From: Apostichopus japonicus
Taxonomy: Eukaryota; Echinodermata; Holothuroidea; Aspidochirotida; Stichopodidae
Assembly (NCBI RefSeq): GCF_037975245.1
Contig: NC_092583.1
Span: 7,205,264 to 7,269,263 of the forward strand
Reading direction: 5' to 3'
Length of the DNA stretch: 64,000 bases
The translations under genes and the position numbers were made by a program. The notes below the pieces were generated by a model. That model saw only the letters and a list, made by a program, of their open reading frames with translations. It searched no databases and had not been told where the DNA came from. This document shows positions 1 through 12,089 of this stretch, one piece after another (positions within the stretch are counted from its first letter, which is position 1; every line of letters begins with the position of its first letter).

Positions 1-1393
1 CTCTAACGCTTAGAATGGAATTATAAACGCGGTATCTAATTTAACCATTGGCATTCTAAAGTAGTCAGTTCACATGACTGCTAAGTTTTTGCAACTTGGC
101 CTGCCATAGCCACAATATAACAGGGGCGTCGGAAGCTAATTTGGATTGGTACGGCAGATCAGAGGATTGCCATCTATCATAATTTATGAGGGGGGGGGGC
201 GTCTAGTAGGTCAAATACGCTACGCGCCACCATGGTTGGCGCCTAGCGTAATGGACAATTTTTTTAAAAATGCCTCCCAGATTGCAGGAAATGGCACTTC
301 CCGAGCTTGAAAACAAGACCCCTGCCATGCCAGAGTAGTCACATTTAGCCTACTTGCCGTAATCATTATTGATAATTATTGAAAAATATACCTCCCAGAT
401 TGCAGGAAATAGCAGTTCACATGTGTCATATGAAACAACAAGATTTCAAGCGTAACGAGATTAATTAACATATCAGAGAAGGTCCAAAACTGTCTGTTTT
501 TGGTTCTTATTTTGTGCCATTTTTTTTTTCTTAGTCCTACTTTTTTTCTTCATTTTTAGCGCCGTGAATATTGGTCCCGGCTCCGACGTCCCTGTATAAT
601 CTGTAGCCGATTAATTTTCGATTATCATACCCGTCTTTGAGCTTGAAGAGTAGAATGTTGTGTATTTCCTCAGTCACATTCTCCTATCATGGTGAGATCT
701 GCACATTTTAACGAGGTTGTAAAGTATCCTAAACTATCTCCAATCCTTATCTTCTATTTTTTGTTTTCTTCTTCTTCATGAACCCTCTAAAACAATAGAA
801 ATATCAATTAAGGTTTGGCTCTCTAGATTAATGACTCCTATATGCCTACTTCTTACAAACACAATACATGAAGCCAGTACACATCCGACCCCGTAGACTG
901 TTTAAAACCATATTCCTAATACGGGAAGACATTACAGTTAGGCTTCACTTTCAGTAAGAAAGTCCAGTATATAGCTCCTTTGTCGCTGTTTACTAAGCAA
1001 AACTACATTACGTGACATATGCTTTATTGTGTCAGGCTGATACATGTAGGTTCAACACGCAATCTTACGTCATTACCGGGGCGTATCCAGCCGGCTCGCA
1101 GCGTGCAAGAAAATTGCTGGTTTTGACACCCCCCAGATCACCGGAAACGGCACATCTCGGGCTTGAAAATGACCAACTAGATGTTCACTTTTGCCTGAGA
1201 ACCAATTATTTTCCCAATATTTTTTTTCATCCATAACATTCTTGAAGCTTGTTACCAGTCACACATTATGTTCGACCTCATCGCATCTCCTGTGGATCAT
1301 TGCTTTTGTAGGTGAATCTACGTCGCGGCCCACAATACCCGTCAGCATGGGCGGTTATCATGAGGGGTGGGGGGCGAGGGGGGGGGGACATGT

Positions 1394-1483
1394 CCCCCAA
1401 TATTTTAGGTGGAGGGTATAGTATCTAATATCCCCCAATATTTTAGGTGGAGGGTATAGTATCTAATATCCCCCAATATTTGG
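1394..1483. repeat. 38-bp tandem repeat, about 2.4 copies
   Basis: Runs of CCCCCAATATTT recur at exactly 38-bp spacing (1394, 1432, 1470). The first two units read as identical and the third is partial. A GGGGACATGTCCCC palindrome sits just upstream. A similar palindrome occurs near 52795. Confidence 0.9.
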
Positions 1484-1611
1484 TGGCTTATTTTTTTTTA
1501 GCATAGGTTTTTGTTTTATGATATCGCTAGTAATTTTAAAATAGAAAATGCTTAAATGCAAGGCCTCTTGTTCTTGATGTTCTTGATTTCCAACTCATTA
1601 CGATTTTCATT

Positions 1612-1755
<144 letters not shown>

Positions 1756-2909
1756 AATGAAAATATATATATATTGCCAAGGGGCGGGGGGCGAAGGGTG
1801 GAGACCCATTTTTGGGGTATTTTTTATGATATCGAAGTTTTATAGTAGCCGTTATTAGAGGTTTTAATATTTGTACACCAATAAATTAACTGTCTGAATT
1901 TTCGAAAATTCCTTGACCAACCTTCATCATGATATTTTCCTCTACTGAGCAATTTTGACCGATCTGTTAGGGTTGAAGGTTTTTTTTTCTACATTGGTTG
2001 TCCATAGTGTAACGCTAACTCAGTCTAAGATTCTGGTGCGTCCAAATATTCCCTGCTGAGGACTGGTGGTGGTATGGAAACAAATGCGGCTTGGATGGTT
2101 GTATGTTAGTAACGACGAGCCTTAAATCTCGCTATTACATGCAAAAGATATAACACATAGACAAACGAGTAAAGAACAAGCGCTGTGTAGATTTCGCAAT
2201 CTATTACTATAACCAGCCACGGTACAAACAATACATCGGCACGAAGCCCTCAATAATAGGTAGAAAACATGCACTTAACGATAATGGTCACAAACGGGGT
2301 CTCAATACCTCAAGAGCCCTATAACGATACGTACAAAAGTGTATAAAAGACGAATACAAGACAGATACAAGTACGACCACAATGGTCGGAGCCAGGGCTA
2401 CTACCGAACCAAACGATTCAGATCGGGAGCGAAGACTGGTCACAAGTCTTGAGGTCTGCTTCAGCTGAGCTGGTGAGCAGACATCACGTGACCTGTAATT
2501 ATTACGTAATGTAGCCTACGACAAATAGAGGGCGATACATATGATGACCAACGGCATCACAATAGATTAAATTTTGTGCAACGTTATGGGTACCCTGGGT
2601 TCGCGCGTAGCGTACAAGAAATTTTTGGCAAGTGTACCTCCCAGATCGCCGGAAATAACATTCCCCATACCCAATGATGCCCCAAACCTTAAGTTTTAGA
2701 TGTCATGGCTTAGAAATTTAGTAAGGGGAAATGCATGGGCGTCTGCAGAAAAAAATCAGGGGACAAATAATTCAAGTAGACTTTTGTATACGATGGGTCT
2801 GGGGTCCTCTCCCATGCAGAAAACAACTAAAGACTGCCGCAAATGCGATTTCCGTCCTATATTTAACAACTGTGGATAAATATAATAAAATGAGAACTGG
2901 ACGTGAAGC

Positions 2910-3484
2910 TGTAGTGACCGCACTGCAAGCGAGCCTATATATTCCCTCTCGCAAAGTGGAACAGCCTACTTATTTTGTTTATAGACATTCTGTCGCCCAA
3001 CTTTCTTGCTTATCTCCACTCCCATTTATAGTAAACTTGAACAAAGAGGACCAGTGTCCAACGAGAGAAAGTTTTGGGGTCATAAGTTCAAGTGTAGAGC
3101 GACATATTTTTATCAGTCACTTCGTTCATAGAATCGGTCAGCGAAGGTTGTTCCCTAAGCCGTAATACTACTTTATAACTACAATATATACCATTGCCTA
3201 CACTACAGCGATAGCTGGCTAAAAAGGCCGATACTTCACATATTTTTCGTATATTCTTCGGGAATCCACCGGACATTTATGTGTGGGATGTAGCAATGCA
3301 ACCCACCAATTACTAGCGGATTCAGTGATACATTTATTCATTTACAAGGATTTTTATATATTTACGGATCTATCCTGGAACTGACAGTTCAAGTTCCCTG
3401 GACCGACGCAAGGAGGGTTAGACTAGACAGAATAATTATTAGAGGTTAGTAGTATTTATTATTATTATTTACAAGACCTCTAAA
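2910..3484 (+). repeat. 5' LTR
   Basis: 575 bp beginning TGTAGTGACC and ending CCTCTAAA, identical by eye to 8552-9126. A TATA-like tract lies near 3180-3190. One base separates its end from the primer-binding site. Confidence 0.95.
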
Positions 3485-3485
3485 T

Positions 3486-3503
3486 TGGTGACCCCGACGT
3501 GAT
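3486..3503 (+). other. Primer-binding site, tRNA-Trp
   Basis: TGGTGACCCCGACGTGAT is the reverse complement of the 3' end of eukaryotic tRNA-Trp, including CCA and the discriminator base, from recalled tRNA sequence. It starts one base after the 5' LTR, where a minus-strand primer site is expected. Confidence 0.85.
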
Positions 3504-3643
3504 AGTTTAATTCTTCCTTGTGAGTTTATCAGGATATTGACTGTGTGTAAACGAACAGTTCAGCCAGTACAGTTTGTGTAGTCACACGACATTTCATAAT
3601 TTACTAGCTTATACACTCGCTTAGAATATCGGTCAAACCCGGC

Positions 3644-4366
3644 ATGAACATTCATTTTCTATTCGTGGCGGATTCTCGTTCATATTCATTCGAGCGTTAT
3701 TCATTACCAGCGAGTTACGACATAAACATAGACTATATTATTAAACGGGGAGCTACAGTCCAAGATTTATTATCACCGACACTATCCAGGCTCCGACATT
3801 ATATCAGTGATAGTTGGGTAATAGTTAAAGTAGCTGCAGGCATCAACAATCTCACAGAATTTTCTAGTCGGGACTCCAGGGGAAAGCGCGCCCTCAAGAC
3901 ATCTCGCGTAACATCGCATGAGCTTTTCAACGAGTTAGAATGTTTCAAACATAGCGTACTCGCCACACACCCCAAGTCTATCGTATCATTCGCCACTATT
4001 CCACCTGCGTCGTTCTTGAAATTCCAACAGTATAGGAACTTACGATCGCCCATTTTCACGGCAGCCGAACTATCTACATTCCAACATCAGCACAATATAA
4101 CAATTGACGCCATCAATCGGCAAATTAAGGAGTACAATCGTAACGCACCGAACATCATTCAGCCTTGGAATTTGTCTTGGCACACATCTATCCGCAAAGC
4201 CGACAAACGCCGATCCCGCTCCGGTCGTCCACTGCGTAGAATTCGAAACAATTTCACACACTTATATGACGGTCTACACGCGATTTCATCGATCAAGCGT
4301 AAGTGGCATATAGAGCTGGTCAAATCGTTCAGCAAGGAACTACAAGCACTTCAAGAGTTAAATTAA
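3644..4366 (+). CDS. Extra retrotransposon ORF: SGNH/GDSL hydrolase-like protein, 240 aa
   Basis: This ORF lies between the leader and gag, where Ty3 elements normally have nothing. The four SGNH blocks appear in order with plausible spacing: S11 in ADSRS near the N-terminus (block I), G36 in RGATVQDL (block II), N68/N69 in AAGINNL after a hydrophobic strand (block III), and D209-G-L-H212 near the C-terminus (block V). The length is right for a single SGNH domain. SGNH enzymes are serine esterases or lipases; esterase domains are known in ORF1 of CR1-type non-LTR elements. The GDS is degraded to ADS, so activity is uncertain. A basic stretch (residues 184-203) could bind nucleic acid. The ATG at 3644 is the first in the frame. 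The ORF is in the same frame as gag but two stop codons separate them, so gag needs reinitiation, an internal entry site or splicing. It might instead be an unrelated domain that resembles SGNH. Confidence 0.72.
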   Translation: MNIHFLFVADSRSYSFERYSLPASYDINIDYIIKRGATVQDLLSPTLSRLRHYISDSWVIVKVAAGINNLTEFSSRDSRGKRALKTSRVTSHELFNELECFKHSVLATHPKSIVSFATIPPASFLKFQQYRNLRSPIFTAAELSTFQHQHNITIDAINRQIKEYNRNAPNIIQPWNLSWHTSIRKADKRRSRSGRPLRRIRNNFTHLYDGLHAISSIKRKWHIELVKSFSKELQALQELN

Positions 4367-4423
4367 GCGGGTGTATCCTTAATATTCTATAACATTTCAT
4401 GTAACTAAATTGTTTATGTCATC

Positions 4424-5293
4424 ATGACCGATCCAGAGAAAAAAACCGAAACCCAGTCAAGACTCGCTGCAGTTAGTTTGAAACTACCTCCCTTTTGGCC
4501 GAACGATCCGACCATTTGGTTCGCACAGGTCGAAGCGCAGTTTACCACGCGTGGCATTACGTCAGAGCAGACGCAATACGCATACGTTGTCGCTTCCCTT
4601 CAGCCCGAGATAGCACAGGAAGTTAGGGATTTATTGTTGCACACGCCCGCCAAACAACCGTATTCTACATTGAAGTCCGAGCTAATTAAGCGAACAAGTG
4701 CGTCGGAACAAAGGCGGCTACATCAACTACTCATATCAGAGGAACTCGGCGATCGCAAACCGTCACAACTATTACGGCGCATGCGCCAGCTTCTCGGGGA
4801 TAGCAAATTAGAGGACAATTTCCTCCGCCAGCTGTTCTTACAACGACTACCGACTAATGTGCAGCTTATTCTAGCAACCACTAGCGAGACAATCGACGTT
4901 GAGCAACTTGCAGTCATTGCAGACAAAATCATGGAAGTAACCCCGTCTGTCCATCAGGTCTCGGCCATTGCACCTACCCCTACGGTTAATTCTGTCAATG
5001 CACCTTCTACAGAGATAGCAGAATTGAGGGAAATGGTCGCAGCTCTCACACTGAAAGTTGAGGCCCTAGGTAGACAGCAAGGTAACCGAACCAATAGGAG
5101 CCGGTCTAAACCGAGGGATGGTAAGTCATCCCAACGACGAACAAGGTCTCCGTCTTCTGAGCGTTCCCATGCTGGATCTCAGTGTTGGTACCACTGGCAA
5201 TATGGTGCTGCAGCGGAGAAATGTACACCACCATGTAACTTTCAGACATCCGGTAACCAAAACAAGTCCCCAAACTCAACAGCCAGCGATTAG
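4424..5293 (+). CDS. gag: Gag polyprotein of the LTR element, 289 aa
   Basis: Structural protein that packages element RNA into virus-like particles in the cytoplasm. The N-terminal half ([21 protein letters not shown], helix-rich to about residue 170) has the usual capsid pattern of Mag-type Gag. A coiled segment (197-217) and an arginine/serine-rich stretch (221-248) follow. The C-terminus has a degenerate zinc knuckle, C254-X2-H257-X9-C267-X3-C271, a C/H variant found in many invertebrate Ty3 elements in place of CCHC. The start is the ATG 57 nt after the SGNH-like ORF stop. The stop at 5291 overlaps the pol frame, which opens at 5257. Confidence 0.93.
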   Translation: MTDPEKKTETQSRLAAVSLKLPPFWPNDPTIWFAQVEAQFTTRGITSEQTQYAYVVASLQPEIAQEVRDLLLHTPAKQPYSTLKSELIKRTSASEQRRLHQLLISEELGDRKPSQLLRRMRQLLGDSKLEDNFLRQLFLQRLPTNVQLILATTSETIDVEQLAVIADKIMEVTPSVHQVSAIAPTPTVNSVNAPSTEIAELREMVAALTLKVEALGRQQGNRTNRSRSKPRDGKSSQRRTRSPSSERSHAGSQCWYHWQYGAAAEKCTPPCNFQTSGNQNKSPNSTASD

Positions 5294-8200
5294 GAACGAC
5301 GAATCGTCCTGGCGCATCATCCAGCAGTCGTTTATTTTATATCACTGACCGCCGGACAGGTTCCAGATTTTTAGTTGACACCGGGGCTGAGGTGAGCGTC
5401 TTTCCTGCGACAAAAGTGGAAAAAGGGAAACAGCCATTGTTTACCTTAAATGCCGTAAACCAGACACCCATCTCTGCCTTTGGTGAGAGGTCATTCACAC
5501 TCGACATTGGTCTACGACGCGTTTATCGCTGGGTCTTCATACTAGCCGATGTAGCATCGCCATTACTAGGTGCTGATTTCCTCGCTCACTTTTCATTAGC
5601 CGTGGACGTCAAACATCGCAAGCTAATCGATCTCGAAACATCGCTCAGCGTAAACGTGCGCACTTCAACAGACACGTCGCCGAGTCCGTCTTATCGTATC
5701 TCCAATCTACAATCGCAGTATCACGCGTTACTCGACACATATCCGGACATCACCAGACCATGCTACAAGGAAACGGCAATCAAGCATAACATTACCCATC
5801 ACATTATTACAAAGGGTACCCCTGTATTCGCACGGCCTCGTAGATTAGTGTCGGACAAATATCGGATTGCGAAAGACGAATTCGAACACATGATCCAACT
5901 AGGAATCGTCAGGCCCTCAGAGAGCTGTTGGTCTTCACCCCTTCACATGGTTCCTAAGAAGTCTGGTGACTGGCGTCCATGTGGTGACTACCGGGCCCTC
6001 AACAATTCAACCGTGCCCGATAGGTACCCCATACCACATATTCATGACTTTACATCTTCTCTCCATGGTAAAACCATTTTCTCCAAGATTGACCTTGTAA
6101 GAGCTTATCATCAGATACCTGTCGAGCCAGATGACGTTCCCAAAACTGCCATCACTACCCCATTTGGCATGTTCGAATTTGTGAGAATGCCGTTCGGTCT
6201 CAGGAATAGTGCCCAGACATTTCAGCGTTTCATCGACCAAGTATTACGAGGCCTCCCATTCGTATATGCGTACATCGATGACCTGCTCATCGCTAGTTCT
6301 TCACATGAAGAGCACTACGATCATCTGCGACAACTCTTCGATCGCCTTCATGAACACGGAATAGTAATCAATCCTTCGAAGAGCATTTTCGGCGTTTCAT
6401 CTCTGGATTTTCTAGGACATCACGTCGATGCAAGTGGCATTACTCCATTAACGGACAAAGTCAAAGCAATCACTGACTTTCCGCCACCTGATACACTCCG
6501 CAAGTTACGAGAGTTTCTGGGGCTTGTTAATTTCTATAGACGGTTCATTCCAAACTGTGCTATCATCATTCAACCTCTGACTGATCTCTTACGAACTAAT
6601 CTTAAGAACATGCCTATCACCTTGACGGATATTCAGTTACAGGCATTTTCGAATGTCAAAGCTTCACTTGCACAATCTACACTTCTCAATCATCTACACC
6701 CTACCGCCCAGCTCTGTCTGATGGTAGACGCTTCGGACGTAGCTGTAGGTGGGGTTCTCCAGCAGTTAGTGGGAGGTAACTGGGAGCCAATCGCATTCTT
6801 TTCGAAGCGCCTACAGAAAGCGGAAACTCGTTACAGCACATTCGGTCGCGAGTTATTGGCTGTATATCTCACCATTCGCTACTTTCGTCATCTCCTAGAA
6901 GGTAGACAATTTCACGTCTTATCAGATCATAAGCCACTTACATATTCATTCTTGACTAGTCCTGACAAGTACTCACCACGAGAAATTCGTCATTTGGATT
7001 TCGTCTCACAGTTTACTACGGACATACGTCATATCAAAGGTAAAGATAACGTTGTAGCAGATGCCTTATCTCGAAGCACAATCAACACAGTCAGTGCTTC
7101 GAATATAGATTTTAAAGCAATATCAGCGGAACAGGAAGTCGACGAAGAGCTCAGCAAGCTACGTCAGTCGTCGACTTTGCAATTCAAAGAAGTTCCGTTA
7201 CCGTCATCTCAAGGTACCATCACTTGTGACATCTCTACAGGCACATCCAGACCATATGTGCCACAAAGATTTCGTCGTGCAGTTTTCGACTCCCTGCATT
7301 CTTTATCTCATCCAGGCATTCGGGCAACACAACATCTCATCACTAAACGTTTCGTGTGGCCCGGTATCAATCGAGACGTTCGTGAATGGACTCGCTCATG
7401 CATCAGGTGTCAGCAGGCCAAGGTACATCGCCACAACGTGGCACCGGTAGGTACCTTCGTAACACCTAATGCACGTTTTGAACACATTCATATTGACATT
7501 GTAGGACCACTTCCACCATCAAACGGATATACGTACCTTCTTACTATAGTTGATCGTTTCTCTCGATGGCCGGAAGCTGTACCTATCAGTGACATCACAG
7601 CTGAAACAATAGCCAAGGCATTCATTCAGCGATGGGTCGCAATATTTGGAGTACCATCTGTAATCACCACAGACAGGGGATCGCAATTTGAATCATCACT
7701 ATTCAGAGAGCTCAGTCGCATGCTCGGTTCGAAACGCATTCGCACAACTTCATACCATCCTGCAGCGAACGGTTTAGTAGAGCGCTTTCATCGACAGCTA
7801 AAAGCCTCGCTTAAAGCGCAGCCGGATTCTACAAACTGGACAGAAGCACTTCCGCTTGCACTCCTAGGTATCCGCGCCACGGTTAAAGCCGACCTTAACT
7901 GCTCCGCTGCAGAACTAGTTTTTGGTTCTCCACTTACATTACCATGCGAACTAGTAACACCCATTGATACTCCTGCCCTGACGGACCCGAGCAAATATTC
8001 AGATCGCTTAAAGCAGCATATGGCAAATCTACGTCCAGCAATAACTAGGCCGTCACGTCACACCAGCCAGTTAGACAAGAATCTACAAACTTGTACACAT
8101 GTGTGGGTTCGCACTGACGCAGTTCGTAAGTCGCTACAGTCCCCGTACAAAGGACCATATCGTGTAATTAGCAAAGGCGATAAGTTTTTCAAGCTAGATT

Positions 8201-8484
8201 ACATCACAAGGGAAGAAATTGTTAGTATAGATCGCTTGAAGGTAGCATACTTAGATAAAGATTTCAGTGACGAACTACTATCAGATCAATCATCACGACC
8301 TAGTGAGCCACCTTCTAGGAAGCCACCATCTGGTAAGCCTCCAGTACGTTCATTGCCTACGCCTATTCTTCGTAAACAAAGTAATATTTCTTCTCCGCCT
8401 CAAGTTAATAGACCAGATAGAGTAACTCGTAGTGGCCGACATGTTCATTGGCCCAGCAGATTTATCCATGAAGTTAGTAGCTAG
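5257..8484 (+). CDS. pol: Pol polyprotein: protease, reverse transcriptase, RNase H, integrase
   Basis: Made as a Gag-Pol fusion by -1 frameshifting; the frame opens at 5257 and has no ATG of its own at the protease. The aspartic protease motif DTGA is at 5377-5388. Reverse transcriptase has the YIDD catalytic box at 6271-6282. RNase H starts near 6715, with its DASD motif at 6727-6738. Integrase has an H2C2 zinc finger (His at 7309, Cys at 7399 and 7408) and a DD35E triad (Asp 7495, Asp 7672, Glu 7780). A proline/serine-rich tail follows to 8484. No chromodomain was recognised. Every catalytic residue I looked for is present and the frame is uninterrupted, so the enzyme set looks functional. 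Confidence 0.97.
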   Translation, partial: PKQVPKLNSQRLGTTNRPGASSSSRLFYITDRRTGSRFLVDTGAEVSVFPATKVEKGKQPLFTLNAVNQTPISAFGERSFTLDIGLRRVYRWVFILADVASPLLGADFLAHFSLAVDVKHRKLIDLETSLSVNVRTSTDTSPSPSYRISNLQSQYHALLDTYPDITRPCYKETAIKHNITHHIITKGTPVFARPRRLVSDKYRIAKDEFEHMIQLGIVRPSESCWSSPLHMVPKKSGDWRPCGDYRALNNSTVPDRYPIPHIHDFTSSLHGKTIFSKIDLVRAYHQIPVEPDDVPKTAITTPFGMFEFVRMPFGLRNSAQTFQRFIDQVLRGLPFVYAYIDDLLIASSSHEEHYDHLRQLFDRLHEHGIVINPSKSIFGVSSLDFLGHHVDASGITPLTDKVKAITDFPPPDTLRKLREFLGLVNFYRRFIPNCAIIIQPLTDLLRTNLKNMPITLTDIQLQAFSNVKASLAQSTLLNHLHPTAQLCLMVDASDVAVGGVLQQLVGGNWEPIAFFSKRLQKAETRYSTFGRELLAVYLTIRYFRHLLEGRQFHVLSDHKPLTYSFLTSPDKYSPREIRHLDFVSQFTTDIRHIKGKDNVVADALSRSTINTVSASNIDFKAISAEQEVDEELSKLRQSSTLQFKEVPLPSSQGTITCDISTGTSRPYVPQRFRRAVFDSLHSLSHPGIRATQHLITKRFVWPGINRDVREWTRSCIRCQQAKVHRHNVAPVGTFVTPNARFEHIHIDIVGPLPPSNGYTYLLTIVDRFSRWPEAVPISDITAETIAKAFIQRWVAIFGVPSVITTDRGSQFESSLFRELSRMLGSKRIRTTSYHPAANGLVERFHRQLKASLKAQPDSTNWTEALPLALLGIRATVKADLNCSAAELVFGSPLTLPCELVTPIDTPALTDPSKYSDRLKQHMANLRPAITRPSRHTSQLDKNLQTCTHVWVRTDAVRKSLQSPYKGPYRVISKGDKFFKLDYITREEIVSIDRLKVAYLDKDFSDELLSDQSSRPSEPPSRKPPSGKPPVRSLPTPILRKQSNISSPPQVNRPDRVTRSGRHVHWPSRFIHEVSS
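5269..5275 (+). promoter_or_regulatory. -1 ribosomal frameshift heptamer, gag to pol
   Basis: C CCA AAC in the gag frame is a canonical X XXY YYZ slippery heptamer. It lies 16 nt before the gag stop, inside the 5257-5290 window where both frames are open. Slipping back one base continues into the protease. Downstream, 5292-5294 plus 5296-5299 can pair with 5304-5310 to make a hairpin around the gag stop, with GCC 5282-5284 and GGC 5311-5313 able to extend it. The hairpin is an inference. Confidence 0.8.
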
Positions 8485-8537
8485 TCATTTTAGCTACGCA
8501 GTTCTAATCGATTGCCTTCCATTGTTATTAGCAATCT

Positions 8538-8546
8538 AGGGGGGAG
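8538..8546 (+). other. Polypurine tract
   Basis: AGGGGGGAG followed by CTAGA lies directly before the 3' LTR start (8552), the expected position for plus-strand priming. Confidence 0.85.
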
Positions 8547-8551
8547 CTAGA

Positions 8552-9126
8552 TGTAGTGACCGCACTGCAAGCGAGCCTATATATTCCCTCTCGCAAAGTG
8601 GAACAGCCTACTTATTTTGTTTATAGACATTCTGTCGCCCAACTTTCTTGCTTATCTCCACTCCCATTTATAGTAAACTTGAACAAAGAGGACCAGTGTC
8701 CAACGAGAGAAAGTTTTGGGGTCATAAGTTCAAGTGTAGAGCGACATATTTTTATCAGTCACTTCGTTCATAGAATCGGTCAGCGAAGGTTGTTCCCTAA
8801 GCCGTAATACTACTTTATAACTACAATATATACCATTGCCTACACTACAGCGATAGCTGGCTAAAAAGGCCGATACTTCACATATTTTTCGTATATTCTT
8901 CGGGAATCCACCGGACATTTATGTGTGGGATGTAGCAATGCAACCCACCAATTACTAGCGGATTCAGTGATACATTTATTCATTTACAAGGATTTTTATA
9001 TATTTACGGATCTATCCTGGAACTGACAGTTCAAGTTCCCTGGACCGACGCAAGGAGGGTTAGACTAGACAGAATAATTATTAGAGGTTAGTAGTATTTA
9101 TTATTATTATTTACAAGACCTCTAAA
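8552..9126 (+). repeat. 3' LTR
   Basis: 575 bp, identical by eye to the 5' LTR. It is followed by the target duplication AAGC at 9127-9130. Confidence 0.95.
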
Positions 9127-9130
9127 AAGC

Positions 9131-10525
9131 TAGCTCAAATTGGCAACACAAAGTGTGAGTTGTTAATGATTGTTGTGTTCGCACTCAGTCCGTTTTGCTG
9201 ACCACAATTTACCAGTCTCTTGTATAGACTATGTTTCACATGATTGAATGTAATACTTCAGCGGAGAAGTCACGCCTAACAGTGTCAATAGTAATAATTC
9301 TCGTCTTTTATAGTAGCATGTCATTTGCACAATGCTGGATCAAACTGCGCCAAAGTTCAATATAGGGGAATTTGAAATGCAACGTTTGGTCAAGACAAAT
9401 GGTGGGGACACGGTATATCATGTCCCCACCACTGAAAAAGTTGGTTGCGACGCGTCCCGCTGTCCCCGCCAGGATCTGCGCCCATATATTGGTGTACAAA
9501 TATAAAAACCTCTCATAACGGCTACTATAAAAATTCGTTGAAGGAAATTAAAAAAATACCAGATATTTCCGAAACTGAACACTACACACATAGACAGTTT
9601 GGAGGCTGTTCATCCTGGATCGCCATTTTCATGTTCACTGATATGATGTGATATCTGATGTTTGCTTTACAAATTCGAATAATTGAAGTGAGACTGAAAT
9701 AAATAACTTTCATAAGTTTATTGGCAATACCCCACATTCTTTTCATTTCGAAAGACGCACAGTTTTAAGTTCATTACACACTGAAGGCTTCGATTCTCTA
9801 TTTGCCTTCAGTTTAGGGAAGATCTTTGGGATTTTCATTCCTATAGATATCGCTAGATATTGCTGGATATCCATACAGTACAGTGTCTTTGGGATTTCTT
9901 GAGATTTTTCGGGGCCTGATTTGGGAAATTGCAAAATCGGGAGTGGTCACACTTCATGCAGGTCAGTGCACGACCTCTAGACGTCACTAATACACAACCC
10001 CGATCACTTGTTATCGATGAAGTGGTGTGTTACTGAATTTTGTGAAGGTCTTGGTACTATGGGCGAAGGTCATTAATTAAGTTTCGTAACTCATCGGGAA
10101 GCATTAGAGGGGTGGGCGTAGGGTTATGAGGCGCGCGTTTTCATGCAGATGGGAACAATCTCAAGATGTGATGGGTGCGTCCGCTCCCTCCCGGGCAATG
10201 ATACGCCTTTGTATCCAGTACATGATATTCACAGGAAATGTGCTCAATTCTCAAATCGCATGCGGAATTTATTTTTAGACTCATTGTTTGACTTACGGTA
10301 CTAGTGGTGGGGTAACAATTAGCATTCAGTTCGCGTTGTATAACATTTTATCTCTGGATGGCAGTGTTGCAGGACATAGGTCTAGTGCAGTTCGCATCCT
10401 GATCTAATACCGAAATGCGTCATGTTCCCCGATGACTCGGTCGAGTTCAAGACCAGCCACAGTTGGTTTCATAGCATAATTTTACAATTGTTTAAGGCGT
10501 CCACACACACACGCGTCATGTGATA
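9131..10525. other. Non-coding spacer
   Basis: No credible exon seen. It contains the inverted copy (9488-9532) of a repeat at 1840-1882, next to a GGGGACAC...GTCCCC tract (9403-9427). The rest is unremarkable. Confidence 0.5.
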
Positions 10526-10529
10526 CAAT

Positions 10530-10851
<322 letters not shown>

Positions 10852-11235
10852 AGTGTAATTATGTTACGTGACCGTTCTCATACTTAATGTGGAGAACAGA
10901 TCACGTGGCATAAAAAGGACAACTCAAGGATGAAAGTTAGTTTAGAGCATTTAATAAGCTATTTACATAGCAGAACAAAGTATAAATATGAACATAATAC
11001 ATAACTATAGTTTCTTAATTCAATTAACGTCTTTCTGGACCAGGGAGAGCCGAGGGGAGAGTTTCTGCTTAGTTTCTGGAGTTACCTTAGTGCTAGGCAG
11101 ATAGTGTCCAGGTTTGCTTTAGAAGTAGTTCGGCTGGATATAGAAAGTTCAGGTAGACCGACGAGAATCCATTAGAGAGTAGTAGGTCAGAGTTCCGACA
11201 AAAGGATAGAGTTAAATATATTTACTGTGTTTAAT

Positions 11236-11328
11236 ATGGGCATTAATATTAACAATTTCGAAGAAGCGATAAACCTTGCGCAAGATCGTGATACGTGGCG
11301 GAGGTTAATCACTGAGCATGTCGGATAG
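11236..11328 (+). pseudogene. Possible tail of a non-LTR retrotransposon polyprotein
   Basis: A 30-codon open stretch ends in a stop. It carries EEAINLAQDRDTWRRLI, which resembles the DR-x-x-WR-x-L motif that closes many non-LTR ORF2 proteins. No reverse transcriptase domain lies upstream, so this is at most a 5'-truncated copy. A TACTAC run follows at 11342-11358. The motif is short, so the call is tentative. Confidence 0.35.
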
Positions 11329-11398
11329 ACGAGACTCAACTTACTACTACTACTACTAATATGGGCACAGTAATCAAAGCCAAGGAACCATCTTTTTC

Positions 11399-11492
11399 TT
11401 GGCGACAACCTCTTTTTTTTGGCGACAACCTTTTTTTTTTTTTTTGGCGACAACCTTTTGGCGACAACCTCTTTTTTTTGGTGACAACCTCT
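11399..11492. repeat. GGCGACAACC + T-run tandem repeat, five copies
   Basis: GGCGACAACC (last copy GGTGACAACC) recurs at 11401, 11421, 11446, 11460 and 11480, separated by T-runs of varying length. The lysine-rich frame it produces on the minus strand is an artefact of the T-runs. Confidence 0.85.
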
Positions 11493-11739
11493 TAACGGAA
11501 CGAACGGAGAAAACGGAGAGGGCGCTCAATCGGGCGCCTGCGGCTTTTATACCCGGAGTGTAAAGGAATGTTCTAGTAGGCTATGAATATTCACGAAGTC
11601 TGCGAAACACTTTGTTGGCGAGTTCCAGTTATGTAGAATGCGTGAGCGCATCTGGGATCGTAACAATTGGAAGACTCGGAGACTTGAATGGTAACTTATG
11701 TTACCTAATATGGTAGATGAATAATGGTTACATAACAAT

Positions 11740-11781
11740 ATATATATATATATATATATGTATACATATATATATATATTT

Positions 11782-11841
<60 letters not shown>

Positions 11842-11938
11842 GAAAATCGTAAAGAGTTGGAAAATCAAGAACAGTGAAAAAACTTCCAGTCTCCACCGGG
11901 ATTAGAACCCGGGCCTTCCGCTCTGTACGCGGACACCA
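11740..11938 (-). mobile_element. tRNA-derived SINE fragment with (TA)n tail
   Basis: Read on the minus strand, the segment holds a pol III B box, GGTTCTAATCC (11909-11899), in a tRNA-like T arm. A body ending in TTCCAACTCTTTACGATTTT and a (TA)n tail (11740-11838) follow. The A-box half is missing and TA repeats replace it. The same body end precedes the (TA)n tract at 1614, so at least two copies exist here. Confidence 0.6.
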
Positions 11939-12089
11939 TATATATATATATATATACCTTAGTGAGAGGGGGAAAATGGAAACGTCAAAATTGGAGTTGT
12001 AAGGGGTAGGCTGAGGCGCACGCCCCTTCCGAAATCCTCGATCAGTCACTGGCTACCCTGTGTATTTAATAGGGATAAGCGCTGTAATT

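Larger units (their letters stand above)
2906..9130 (+). mobile_element. Intact Ty3/mdg4 (gypsy) LTR retrotransposon, Mag/SURL-like
   Basis: The 6217-bp element (2910-9126) has two 575-bp LTRs and is flanked by the 4-bp duplication AAGC (2906-2909 and 9127-9130). In order it carries a tRNA-Trp primer site, an SGNH-like ORF, gag, and pol with protease, reverse transcriptase, RNase H and integrase, then a polypurine tract. The order RT-RNase H-integrase is that of Ty3/gypsy. The LTRs read as identical base for base, and no stop or frameshift interrupts gag or pol other than the programmed one. By established LTR-dating logic this means a very recent insertion, probably still active or polymorphic. 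Assignment to the Mag/SURL group rests on primer type and gag style and is less certain than the superfamily. Confidence 0.96.

Noticed and set aside
2731-3165. 144-codon frame running into the 5' LTR
   Set aside because: Its second half is LTR sequence and repeats in the 3' LTR; chance open frame.
10862-11737. Possible solo LTR from TGTTACGTGACC to GGTTACATAACA
   Set aside because: The termini are near-inverted repeats, but the flanks show no target duplication and there is no second copy to compare.
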